The translations under genes and the position numbers were made by a program. Positions 24,861 through 32,621 of a stretch of 64,000 nucleotides of DNA are shown here, in pieces; the stretch's first letter is position 1; each line of letters opens with the position of its first letter. A model generated the notes under the pieces. That model was not told the DNA's origin. It saw nothing but the letters and a program-made list of their open reading frames with translations, and made no database searches. This DNA comes from Diplocloster hominis (GTDB lineage: Bacteria > Bacillota > Clostridia > Lachnospirales > Lachnospiraceae), in assembly GCF_032380655.1 (NCBI RefSeq), contig NZ_JAWDIY010000015.1:62001-126000 (forward strand), in the 5' to 3' direction.

Positions 24861-25769
24861 GTGAATCGAGTCAGAAATTTGCTGGGATGTGAAAGCGCTT
24901 ACAGGCAGCACGTTCTGGGACAGGGAATCGGCGTTGCGATCCTGGATACGGGTGTCAATCCGCATCCGGATCTGCAGGGCCGGATTATGGGTTTTTATGA
25001 TGTTTTGCATCAAAAGACAAGACCCTATGATGACAACGGCCATGGCACCCACGTAGCTGGTATCATCGGCGGCAGCGGCCAGGTGTCCAATGGAAAATAT
25101 ATGGGAATTGCCCCGGAATGTCAGCTGATCTCCATAAAAGTGCTGGATCATAAGGGGAATGGTAATTCCAAGGATGTGTTGACAGCCCTGGACTGGGTGA
25201 TAGCCCATAAAGAAGAGTATAATATCCGTATTATTAATATATCTGTAGGTACGAAACCAAAAGAAGGGACCGGCGAGGAATCAGCGCTGGTGAGGGGAGT
25301 GGATAAGGCCTGGGACAGCGGGCTGGTCGTATGTGTGGCGGCCGGGAATAACGGGCCGAAGCCCCAGAGTATCACGACACCTGGTATCAGCCGGAAGGTG
25401 ATCACCATCGGCTCTTCCGATGACCAGCAATATGTGGATGTATTCGGAAACCGGCGCTATAATTATTCCGGCCGCGGTCCGACCATGTCCTGTGTGAAGA
25501 AGCCGGATGTGGTGGCACCCGGATCGAATATCGTATCCTGCAATGCTGCCTGTATCCGGCGCGGGCGGCCTTTTTATTCATCCAAAAGCGGTACGTCTAT
25601 GGCTACCCCGGTGGTATCAGGCTGTATTGCGCTGCTGCTTTCTAAATACCCGGATATGACCAATGTGGAGGTGAAGCTGCGGCTGCGGGAGTATTCAGAG
25701 GATTTGGGGCTGGCCAGAGAACAGCAGGGGTGGGGACTGGTTCAGGTGGACCGGTTGCTGCAGATGTAG
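24861..25769 (+). CDS. Cytoplasmic subtilisin-like serine protease (S8, AprX-like)
   Basis: A 302-residue S8 peptidase with the full triad: Asp29 in AILDTGVNPHPDL, His61 in NGHGTHVAG and Ser246 in SGTSMATPVVSG, plus the oxyanion Asn in AAGNNGP. It lacks a signal peptide and has almost no propeptide, so it is probably active inside the cell, like AprX/Isp proteases. The start is GTG 24861 after AGAGGG. That binding site sits in the right half of a hairpin whose left half is at 24809-24819. The stop is followed at once by family A repeats. Confidence 0.9.
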   Translation: MNRVRNLLGCESAYRQHVLGQGIGVAILDTGVNPHPDLQGRIMGFYDVLHQKTRPYDDNGHGTHVAGIIGGSGQVSNGKYMGIAPECQLISIKVLDHKGNGNSKDVLTALDWVIAHKEEYNIRIINISVGTKPKEGTGEESALVRGVDKAWDSGLVVCVAAGNNGPKPQSITTPGISRKVITIGSSDDQQYVDVFGNRRYNYSGRGPTMSCVKKPDVVAPGSNIVSCNAACIRRGRPFYSSKSGTSMATPVVSGCIALLLSKYPDMTNVEVKLRLREYSEDLGLAREQQGWGLVQVDRLLQM

Positions 25770-25776
25770 GGGGGCT

Positions 25777-25818
25777 GGGCTGAGAGGGCCGGGCTAAGAG
25801 GGCCGGGCTGAGAGGGAA
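25777..25818. repeat. Three tandem 14-base repeats at the tip of copy A4
   Basis: GGGCTGAGAGGGCC, GGGCTAAGAGGGCC and GGGCTGAGAGGGAA follow each other directly; the third is the outer tip of the A4 left arm. Only one copy exists on the right arm, so the tip was amplified on one side. Confidence 0.8.
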
Positions 25819-26087
25819 CGGGCGGACCCGGCCGGCATCCGGCGTCAAATCTCGTGGGGACAAATCACTTCGGCCGGACCTAAGAACGACTAACTTCGAA
25901 GGCGGGAGAACCTCTTATTGGCAGGGCCCGGAACAAACTCGCCCAAGGACGGCTCGGACAGTGTTCCGGGCCCTGCGAGGTTCTCCCGCCTCCTGCGTAA
26001 GTCGTTCTAAGGCCCGGCCTCAAGTGATTTGTCCCCACGAGATTTGACGCCGGATGCCGGCCGGGTCCGCCCGTTCCCTCTCAGCCC
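25805..26087. repeat. Palindromic element family A, copy A4
   Basis: A 283-base inverted repeat with the family core. The loop-proximal stem GGGCCCGGAACA / TGTTCCGGGCCC differs from A2 by a T-A to C-G exchange on both arms. The outer arm (GGCGGACCCGGCCGGCATCC and its complement) is unlike A1 or A2. The element tail CCCTGCTTTAC follows the right arm, as in A2. It lies 36 bases after the protease gene. Confidence 0.85.
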
Positions 26088-26119
26088 TGCTTTACTATGG
26101 GCCCCCTTGAGGTCAGCTG

Positions 26120-26221
26120 AATTAGGGGGGGACTGGCACCTTTCGGTAAGAGAGCCGGCCTTTTCGGCAACTGCGTGGAGAAAGGGGCCTGTCCCAGGAT
26201 GCTGGTCTGTTAGGGGATAAG
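26120..26221. repeat. Family B element, left half only (copy B2)
   Basis: GGGGACTGGCACCTTTCGGTA, AACTGCGTGGAGAAAGGGGC and CTGTCCC-GGATG match the B1 left arm and run on into its central region, then stop. The stretch between GGTA and CTGCG differs from B1. No complementary right arm follows. It sits about 20 bases beyond the tail of copy A4. Confidence 0.75.
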
Positions 26222-26737
26222 ATTATTGAAGAGTGGATTAGGTGAAATTATGAATGAAAACGAATATTTGCCAATTATGGAGGAATCGCTTAGAATAGAG
26301 GTATGGCCCTGCTTTAATGGGGGCATGACTTCATTGATGACTTATGGATGGGCAGAAACTTTTGAAGAACATCAGGCGTGTGGAGGGAGCGGAAAAAAAG
26401 ATACGGCCGGAAGGAGGTGTAAACTTGATGGGGGTGTTTGGAATGTGTGGGGGGAGCGGATTTCCTATAGAATATGGATGATCTGAAGCCGGGAATCGGT
26501 TACCGGGGGTTGGAAGGGGTTTGGGGTAATGGGAAACAAATGAACTAAAATATTTTAGTGATGTAAATGGAGGAGATTTATTTTGAGTTTCGGTTATGGA
26601 TCGGATTGATAGGCTGGAATTGTGCATAATGTTGATGAAATAGAAAAAATATAAGAAAAAATGGCGAATCAATCAAAAGAATGGCCGAAGAATTCAAAGG
26701 TAAATGGGATATTTACAAAAATAATTTAGTTTTCTAC
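26222..26737. other. Gene-poor stretch before the 26.8 kb locus
   Basis: About 500 bases, partly AT-rich, with no convincing gene. An 86-codon frame at 26226-26486 (or from ATG 26250 after AGGTGA) is not recognisable and has a composition shift towards Gly/Trp that looks non-coding. No hairpin terminator is obvious here. Confidence 0.5.
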
Positions 26738-26783
26738 TTGACATTTTCTAAAATGATGCTAAAATTAAACTAAAGAAATTTAG
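26738..26783 (+). promoter_or_regulatory. Promoter and operator of the creatinase-fold gene
   Basis: TTGACA (26738-26743) and TAAAAT (26760-26765) are 16 bases apart. CTAAAGAAATTTAG (26770-26783), a 5-4-5 inverted repeat, lies at the predicted start point. Further CTAAA/TTTAG motifs flank the -35 box (TTTTCTAAAAT). A repressor site is likely; which of the two nearby LacI proteins uses it is unknown. Confidence 0.6.
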
Positions 26784-26823
26784 AAAACGTGTTAGCACAT
26801 GGAGGAAAAAGGAGAATAGAAGG

Positions 26824-28008
26824 ATGAGACCGGTAATCAGAGAGCAGGAATTTGCAGACAGATGGAAAAAGGTTCAGGCGTTGATGGAAGAGCAGAAGGT
26901 GGATCTGGTGGCAGCTTACGCGGATGACCGTTATGTTTATGGACAGGCTTATTCCAGATGGCTGGTGGATTATGAACCTCAGTTTGAGGCGGCTTTTGTG
27001 CTGGTGCCGGCCGTGGGAGAACCCTGTATTATAACGGGTGCTGAGTCGGTGGAGTTCGCACTTCTGTCCTCCAAATGCAAAAATGTGAAAGCCATTTGGG
27101 AATTTCTGCATCCGGATGAAGAGTACCCGTACTGCGAAGTTACCAGTTTGGAATCTGTGATCCGGGAACTGGAAGAAAGGTCCGGGAGGAAGATTACGAA
27201 TGTGGGGATCGCCGGCAAGTCGGCTGTTCCTTATGACTTGTATAAAACCCTGATCGGCCGGTTTGGTGAAGAACACCTGATAGATGTGGATTCACCCATG
27301 TCCATGCTGCGGGCCGTTAAGACGGATAATGAGATCGAAGTGATCCGCTATGCTTATCAGATCGCTGAGGCGGGAATGCAGAAAGTATATGAAAGCATCC
27401 GGGAGGGAAGTACCGAACGGGAGATCGCCGCGGAGGCGGAGTATGTGATGAGAAAAATGGGCGCGGAAGGAATGGGGATCGCCATGATGATCAATTCCGG
27501 CCGGGAGAACACTTCTCCGATTCTGTCCAGGACTACATTCCGTAAGATTGAAAAGGGGGATCTGGTGGTTGCCACGATCGCTCCCAGATATGAAGGGTAT
27601 CATGGCGCGATTGGCCGTCCTTTTGTACTTGGAACACCGGACGATGATGTGAAGCGCTATATAGAATTAGTTATGTATGCACAGGAAGAAACCAGGAAGA
27701 TGCTCCGTCCGGGTGTGACGGCACGGGAGATGGATGCGGTTTCCAGAAAATACATAGAGGAAGCCGGTATGGGAAGTCATTTCGCTTATTCCGGTATCCA
27801 CAGCACCGGTACTATTGAATTCGAACCGCCGATCCTGTCCTCCAAACTGGATCTGACCGTTCAGAAGAACATGGTGTTCTCCATCGATATTCCCATGTTC
27901 CTGAATGACTGGGGCGGAATGAGACTGGAAAATGGCTATCTGGTGACCGAAGACGGATGTGAAGCTCTGTGTTCCTGCGACGTGCATTACAGAAAGGAAT
28001 CACTATAG
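26824..28008 (+). CDS. M24 (pita-bread fold) protein, creatinase-like, metal ligands mostly lost
   Basis: A 394-residue protein with the two-domain layout of creatinase and prolidase: an N-terminal creatinase_N-like domain (about 1-150) and a C-terminal pita-bread domain (about 160-390). Metal-dependent M24 peptidases have two Asp, one His and two Glu ligands. Here the first Asp region reads GDLVVATIAP, the second YHGAIGRPF, and the first Glu site FSIDIPMF; only RLENGYLVTEDG keeps its Glu. Creatinase, of similar length, also works without metal, so a C-N hydrolase of an amidine or amide is plausible. AAGGAG-type sites precede the ATG. It heads the catabolic locus. Confidence 0.85.
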   Translation: MRPVIREQEFADRWKKVQALMEEQKVDLVAAYADDRYVYGQAYSRWLVDYEPQFEAAFVLVPAVGEPCIITGAESVEFALLSSKCKNVKAIWEFLHPDEEYPYCEVTSLESVIRELEERSGRKITNVGIAGKSAVPYDLYKTLIGRFGEEHLIDVDSPMSMLRAVKTDNEIEVIRYAYQIAEAGMQKVYESIREGSTEREIAAEAEYVMRKMGAEGMGIAMMINSGRENTSPILSRTTFRKIEKGDLVVATIAPRYEGYHGAIGRPFVLGTPDDDVKRYIELVMYAQEETRKMLRPGVTAREMDAVSRKYIEEAGMGSHFAYSGIHSTGTIEFEPPILSSKLDLTVQKNMVFSIDIPMFLNDWGGMRLENGYLVTEDGCEALCSCDVHYRKESL

Positions 28009-28036
28009 AAATTATCAGATAGACAGGAGATTTTTC

Positions 28037-29086
28037 ATGAAACTGAAAATGAAAGATATCGCGAAGAAGGCAGGGGTATCTACGACGGCGGTGTCTTTTG
28101 CATTGAATGGGAAAGCCGGGATCAGCGATGAGACCAGGAAGAAGATACTGGATATTGTAAAAGAGGAAGGCTATACCACCAATGCACTGATGAAAACCGG
28201 CGGCATGGAAAGTGACGGGTCACTGATGGAATCCAAACTGATCATGCTCCTGTGCCCGGTTTCCAATCTCGGAGAAGAGGACAGCTGGAATGTCTCCCTA
28301 TCCTTTTACGAGATTATGAAGGAAATTGAAAAGAGTATTAATGAATACCATCATTACTTATTTTTTAAGTCTGTCCAGATCCAGGAGGGCTTTCCGGAAA
28401 AGCTGAAAGAAATTATTGAAACCTACCGGATTCGCGGCATCATCGTACTGGCTACCGATCTGACCTCCCAGGAAATGAAGACGATCTGTGATGTACCGGT
28501 GCCGGTGGTGGCCATCGACCGTTATTTTCGTGACATCAGTGTGGATTGTATTTCTTTTGATAATTATGCCGGGGCCTGTGAAGCGGTACGTTACCTGATC
28601 GGATTAGGACATACAAAGATCGGCTATATCTATTCCACGGTGGACAGCGAGAATTTTAAGGAACGGCAGGCCGGCTATGAGGCTACGCTGCGGGAAAATG
28701 GAATCGAACCTGAGAAGGCCTATATGATCCGGGTGGATAATAACGGGCAGGAGATCGAACCGTATCTGATGGAAGAGCTGGGCAGGCATTCGAAGCTGCC
28801 GACCGCTTTCTTTACGGAGAGTGACACACTGGCTGTGGAAACGATCAAATGTCTGCAGCAGTTAAAAATCGATGTGCCCGGCGAAGTATCGGTAATTGGA
28901 TTTGACAATATCGTCGTCGCCAATCTGGTTACACCGGAATTGACCACCATGAGTGTTCCGTGGACCGATCTGGCAGACCTGGCTGTGGGCCGCCTGATTG
29001 ATAAGATGGAAGAAGAGCAGGGAAGAAACCTGAAAATGAAAATTGAAGTGAAACTGATTGAAAGGAATTCCTGCAGGAAGCGATAA
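28037..29086 (+). CDS. LacI family transcriptional regulator
   Basis: A 349-residue regulator: helix-turn-helix and hinge at 1-50 (KMKDIAKKAGVSTTAVSFAL), sensor domain from about 65, ending TPELTTMSVPWTDLADLAVG. Between them is a longer than usual polar linker. ATG 28037 follows ACAGGAGA; the frame upstream overlaps the creatinase-fold gene. It lies 28 bases after that gene and is probably in its transcript, so it may repress the locus in the absence of its ligand. Confidence 0.92.
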   Translation: MKLKMKDIAKKAGVSTTAVSFALNGKAGISDETRKKILDIVKEEGYTTNALMKTGGMESDGSLMESKLIMLLCPVSNLGEEDSWNVSLSFYEIMKEIEKSINEYHHYLFFKSVQIQEGFPEKLKEIIETYRIRGIIVLATDLTSQEMKTICDVPVPVVAIDRYFRDISVDCISFDNYAGACEAVRYLIGLGHTKIGYIYSTVDSENFKERQAGYEATLRENGIEPEKAYMIRVDNNGQEIEPYLMEELGRHSKLPTAFFTESDTLAVETIKCLQQLKIDVPGEVSVIGFDNIVVANLVTPELTTMSVPWTDLADLAVGRLIDKMEEEQGRNLKMKIEVKLIERNSCRKR

Positions 29087-29219
29087 AAAATAGTAGCGCT
29101 CGAAAAAGCCTCGCTGACTATTTTTCATGCATCGCACGTAAGCGGCTAAAGAACAGCCGCTAAGTGCTCATAGCGATAAAAAAATAGCAGCCGCTCAGTG
29201 CTTATAGTATCAGAAGATA
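29087..29219. repeat. Hairpins and short direct repeats between two lacI-type genes
   Basis: AAAAATAGT and ACTATTTTT (29087-29125) form a terminator-like stem after the first regulator. AGCGGCT / AGCCGCT (29140-29162) forms a second. The sequence AGCCGCTAAGTGCTCATAG then recurs as AGCCGCTCAGTGCTTATAG about 35 bases later. Confidence 0.55.
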
Positions 29220-29220
29220 G

Positions 29221-29273
29221 TTCCCCGAAATCAAGGGGAACCATTTTCTAAACATTTAGGGGAACGGTTTCCT
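29221..29273. promoter_or_regulatory. Two operator-like palindromes upstream of the lacI-type gene at 29300
   Basis: TTCCCC and GGGGAA, eight bases apart, occupy 29221-29240. AGGGGAACGGTTTCCT, with the central CG typical of LacI-family sites, occupies 29258-29273. The second lies 26 bases before the start codon. Both share the GGGGAAC half-site, so autoregulation by the following LacI protein is likely. Confidence 0.6.
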
Positions 29274-29299
29274 AATGGAAACTTAAGGAGGATTTGTAT

Positions 29300-30301
29300 A
29301 TGACAACCATCCTGGATGTGGCCAGACTGGCCAATGTTTCGAAAACATCCGTATCCAGATATCTGAACGGCCAGAATGCCGGACATATGACAGATGAGAC
29401 GAAGGAACGAATCGAATCGGCGATCAGGCAGCTGGAATATCAGCCTAACAGTATCGCCCGAAGTTTAAAACAAAAGTCCACCAATGTGATCGGTTTGGTG
29501 GTAAACGATATGAGTAATCTGTTTTTCCTGGAGATGATGCGGGGAGTCGAGACAGAACTTAAGAATTCCGGTTACAACCTTTTGATCTGTAACTCGGATA
29601 ACAATATTCAGATGGAACTGGAATGTCTGAAAATGCTGGAAAAAAGACAGATCGACGGGGTGATCCTGATCGGTATGAACATGCCCAGTTCCCATATCGA
29701 AAAGCTTCAGTCTGATATCCCGATGGTGTTATTGGAGCGGGATGCCGGAAATACCAACCTGGATTCCGTAAAAATAGACAACCGGGTAGGCGCCTACGAG
29801 GCGGTACGCCACCTGATCCAGAAAGGACATGCGAGGATCGCCCATATTCAGGGCCCGGTGATATCGGCCATGGCCATGGAGCGGTATGATTCCTATCAGG
29901 AGTGTTTGAGGGAACACGGGATACAGGTTCCGTTCGATTATGTGGTGCAGGGAAATTATAAGCTGGAAAGCGGATATGCGGGAATGAAGCAGTTGATGGA
30001 ACTTCAGGAACCGCCCACCGCAGTATTTTGTGCCAATGACTATATGGCCATGGGGGCTCTTCGGTATCTGATTGAGCATAATTATAAGGTTCCCCGGGAC
30101 GTGGCGCTGGTGGGCTACGACGATATTATGGTGGCAAAGATGGTGACTCCGTCGCTGACCACAGTGCGCCAGCCGGTACTGGAGCTGGCCCGGACGGCAG
30201 CCCAGCTGCTTCTGCGCAGAATCGCGGACAAAGACGACGCGAACTATGTGGGGCAATCCGTCGTTATGAAATCAAAGCTGATCGTACGGTCCTCTACCTG
30301 A
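29300..30301 (+). CDS. LacI family transcriptional regulator
   Basis: A 333-residue regulator with helix-turn-helix TTILDVARLANVSKTSVSRY at the N-terminus, hinge near 50, and a sensor domain to the end (TPSLTTVRQPVLELARTAAQ). ATG 29300 follows TTAAGGAGG. It is the second LacI protein in the locus, with its own operators, and stands 53 bases before the M28 gene. The two regulators may answer to different ligands, or one may be specific and the other carbon-status related; the sequence does not decide. Confidence 0.92.
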   Translation: MTTILDVARLANVSKTSVSRYLNGQNAGHMTDETKERIESAIRQLEYQPNSIARSLKQKSTNVIGLVVNDMSNLFFLEMMRGVETELKNSGYNLLICNSDNNIQMELECLKMLEKRQIDGVILIGMNMPSSHIEKLQSDIPMVLLERDAGNTNLDSVKIDNRVGAYEAVRHLIQKGHARIAHIQGPVISAMAMERYDSYQECLREHGIQVPFDYVVQGNYKLESGYAGMKQLMELQEPPTAVFCANDYMAMGALRYLIEHNYKVPRDVALVGYDDIMVAKMVTPSLTTVRQPVLELARTAAQLLLRRIADKDDANYVGQSVVMKSKLIVRSST

Positions 30302-30354
30302 AACACGGGAGGACAGGTGAAAAGCGTGAATGTTGGGAAGGAGGTCTTGGGTGA

Positions 30355-31473
30355 ATGTATGAGTCCGGTTTTGAGGGGATGAAAGAGGAGTGGAAAGGGC
30401 TGATTGACATCGGATGTAAGCCTTTTGGGTCGGCGAACCTGATCCGGGCGGCGGATTTCCTGGTGGAGAGTCTTGGCAGGATCTGTCCGGATGCAAAGCA
30501 GGATGTCTATGAGATTCCGGCTTGGGAGGTTGGTGACTGGAGACTTGGTTTTTTGGATTCGGAAGGCGGAGAATTAAAAGCTTATCCGTTTTTGGGCAGC
30601 GGGGCGTCAGAAGGATTCGGGGGGACGCTTAGGTTTGCCGGATATCACAGGGTTTGGAACATGTATGTATGGGACAGATACGCGGTGGTGGACCCGGAAG
30701 GGAAAATAAAGGCGTATGTGACCATCAGAAAAGGAGGCGGTGCGATCCCACAGATGCTGTTCACAGGAACAGGTGAACTTCCGCATTTTATGGTGGGAGA
30801 AGAGGAAGAAAGCAGGATTTTGGAGGCGGTTGAAAGCGGTGCGCGGATCGGGGGATTCGTACAGGCGGAAATGAAACCTGACAGCCGGTGCTATGACGTG
30901 GTGGGTAGTCTGGGAGACGCGGATGAGAAGGTGGTGCTGTGCGCCCACTTTGACACGGTCTATAATACTACGGGCGCATATGATAACGCGGCAGGTACGG
31001 CGGCGCTGTTGGAGACGGCCAGGAGGCTTAAGACTTACCGTCTGAAGAAGAAGGTGGAGATCCTTTTGACGGACGGGGAGGAGTTCGATTTAATAGGCGC
31101 CAGAGCCAGATGCGCCAGGGATCAGGAGAAGACCGCAGCGGTTATCAATCTGGACGGCGTGGGAAGAGAGAATGTTCTGGAAGTGTGGAGCGGACCGGAG
31201 AGCTTTGAGAGAAAGATAAGGGCTTACCTGGATGAAAGCCTGGAGGAGTTTACGCCGGTTTATATCTGCCCTCCCCCACCTGGGAGCGATCACGCGCCAT
31301 ACTATGAGAAGGGGATTCCGGTGTGCATGCTCACTTTTAATGATCAGGGTATTCTGCATACACCGGAGGATGTGTACGAAGAGAGCAAGCTGACAAATAT
31401 GGCTAAAATCGTCCGACTGACGCTGGGATTGATGAAACACCTTGGGTTTATTGAGAAGATTGGGGAACAGTAA
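30355..31473 (+). CDS. M28 family zinc aminopeptidase-like hydrolase
   Basis: A 372-residue cytoplasmic protein with the M28 (Zn-dependent exopeptidase) catalytic domain in its second half. Ligand motifs in order are CAHFDTV, YDNAAGTAAL, TDGEEFDLIG, NLDGVG and ILHTPEDV, so the two-zinc site and the catalytic Glu are complete. Residues 50-180 form an extra domain. No signal peptide is present, so its substrate is imported. AAGGAGGT lies before ATG 30355. Relatives cleave peptides or deacylate amino-acid conjugates. Confidence 0.88.
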   Translation: MYESGFEGMKEEWKGLIDIGCKPFGSANLIRAADFLVESLGRICPDAKQDVYEIPAWEVGDWRLGFLDSEGGELKAYPFLGSGASEGFGGTLRFAGYHRVWNMYVWDRYAVVDPEGKIKAYVTIRKGGGAIPQMLFTGTGELPHFMVGEEEESRILEAVESGARIGGFVQAEMKPDSRCYDVVGSLGDADEKVVLCAHFDTVYNTTGAYDNAAGTAALLETARRLKTYRLKKKVEILLTDGEEFDLIGARARCARDQEKTAAVINLDGVGRENVLEVWSGPESFERKIRAYLDESLEEFTPVYICPPPPGSDHAPYYEKGIPVCMLTFNDQGILHTPEDVYEESKLTNMAKIVRLTLGLMKHLGFIEKIGEQ

Positions 31474-31480
31474 AAACAGG

Positions 31481-31510
31481 AATAGCTAAAACATGAATAG
31501 CTAAAACAGG
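31481..31510 (+). repeat. Tandem 15-base duplication before the binding-protein gene
   Basis: AATAGCTAAAACATG and AATAGCTAAAACAGG are adjacent; the second merges into the AGGAGG binding site of the gene at 31521. The duplication moves no reading frame. Confidence 0.7.
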
Positions 31511-31520
31511 AGGTATTTCT

Positions 31521-32546
31521 ATGAAAAAGTTACTGGCAGTTTTACTTTGTGGAGCAATGGTACTTGGTATGATCGGATGTTCAGGAAAAGAAGAAGGGGA
31601 ACCTGCGGCGGCTCAGCCCAAAGAGTCGGCAGCGTCTGCGGCAGATGAGCAGAAGGAAGCCCCTGCTGATTCCAAAGAAGCAGACGGAGAGAAAAAGTTA
31701 CTGGGTGTCAGCCTGATGACCCTTCAGTATGAATTCTTCCAGGATATCAAGGCGGGGATTGAAGAAGCGGCTAAGGACAAATATGAAATCGTATTTAACG
31801 ATCCGAATATGGATCTGCAGAATCAGATCGACGCCATTGAGAATTTCTGTGCGCAGGGTGTGGACGCCATTATCCTGACCTGTGTGGATGGCAATGGGAT
31901 CATTCCGGCGCTGGATACCTGTGAGGAAAAAGGAATTCCGGTCATCACGGTGGATTACAGGCCAAGCGGCGGCAAATTCGAGACCTACATTGGTTCCGAT
32001 AACTTCCTGGGCGGACAGCTGGCCGCAAAATGGGCACTCCAGAACGTACTGGAAGGCAATGAGACTCCGAATATTGTATTCTTAAGCAACCCTATGTCTA
32101 TCGCTGCGGTTGAACGAATCGACGGTTTCAAAGATATCCTGTCCAAAGAATGTCCGAAAGCGAATATCGTGGCAGAACAGGGCGCCGATTCCAGAGAATC
32201 CTTTATGAGCGTCATGGAAGATGTATTGACGGCCAACGATAAGGTAGATCTTGTATTTTCCTACAGCGCAGACGGCGGATTGGGTTCTTATGACGCGATC
32301 CAGGCTGCGGGCAGGGAAGATGAGATAGCAGTGATCGGCTTCGACGCTTCGGCGGAGGAACAGAACGTGATCGCGGAAGGCGGATGTTATAAAGGCAGTA
32401 TCATGCAGTTCCCCAGCAAGCTGGCGGAGACAGCGGTAGAATGTGTAGATAAAGTGCTGGCCGGAGAAACTCTGGAAGCGGATACTACGGTAGAGGTCGG
32501 CGTGTACACGAAGGATAAGATTTTCTACGCATCGGACCTGCAGTAG
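31521..32546 (+). CDS. Ribose-type ABC transporter substrate-binding lipoprotein
   Basis: A 341-residue lipoprotein: signal peptide ending GMIGC with Cys20, acidic Ala-rich linker to about 60, then a Peripla_BP_4 domain (LLGVSLMTLQYEFFQDIKAG, GVDAIILTCVDGNGIIPAL, VITVDYRPSGG). It is only distantly similar to the binding protein at 6824. The ligand pocket residues Phe, Asp and Arg typical of sugar binders cannot be assigned with certainty. Its neighbours are hydrolases of peptide or amide bonds, so a sugar-amino-acid or other non-classical ligand is possible. Confidence 0.93.
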   Translation: MKKLLAVLLCGAMVLGMIGCSGKEEGEPAAAQPKESAASAADEQKEAPADSKEADGEKKLLGVSLMTLQYEFFQDIKAGIEEAAKDKYEIVFNDPNMDLQNQIDAIENFCAQGVDAIILTCVDGNGIIPALDTCEEKGIPVITVDYRPSGGKFETYIGSDNFLGGQLAAKWALQNVLEGNETPNIVFLSNPMSIAAVERIDGFKDILSKECPKANIVAEQGADSRESFMSVMEDVLTANDKVDLVFSYSADGGLGSYDAIQAAGREDEIAVIGFDASAEEQNVIAEGGCYKGSIMQFPSKLAETAVECVDKVLAGETLEADTTVEVGVYTKDKIFYASDLQ

Positions 32547-32621
32547 CAGATATCTGACACAGGATGTCATGGAAAAGAACACAGCTAAAAACTGGAATTT
32601 AAAAAAGAGGGACGAAGGCTT

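Noticed and set aside
5107..26221. Interpretation of the palindromes as insertion sequences with transposases
   Set aside because: No transposase frame lies within or next to any copy; only non-autonomous or RNA-type explanations remain.
26226..26486. An 86-codon frame after the B2 half element
   Set aside because: It has only a weak binding site at the inner ATG, no similarity I can recognise and an odd Gly/Trp-rich end. Too weak to call a gene.
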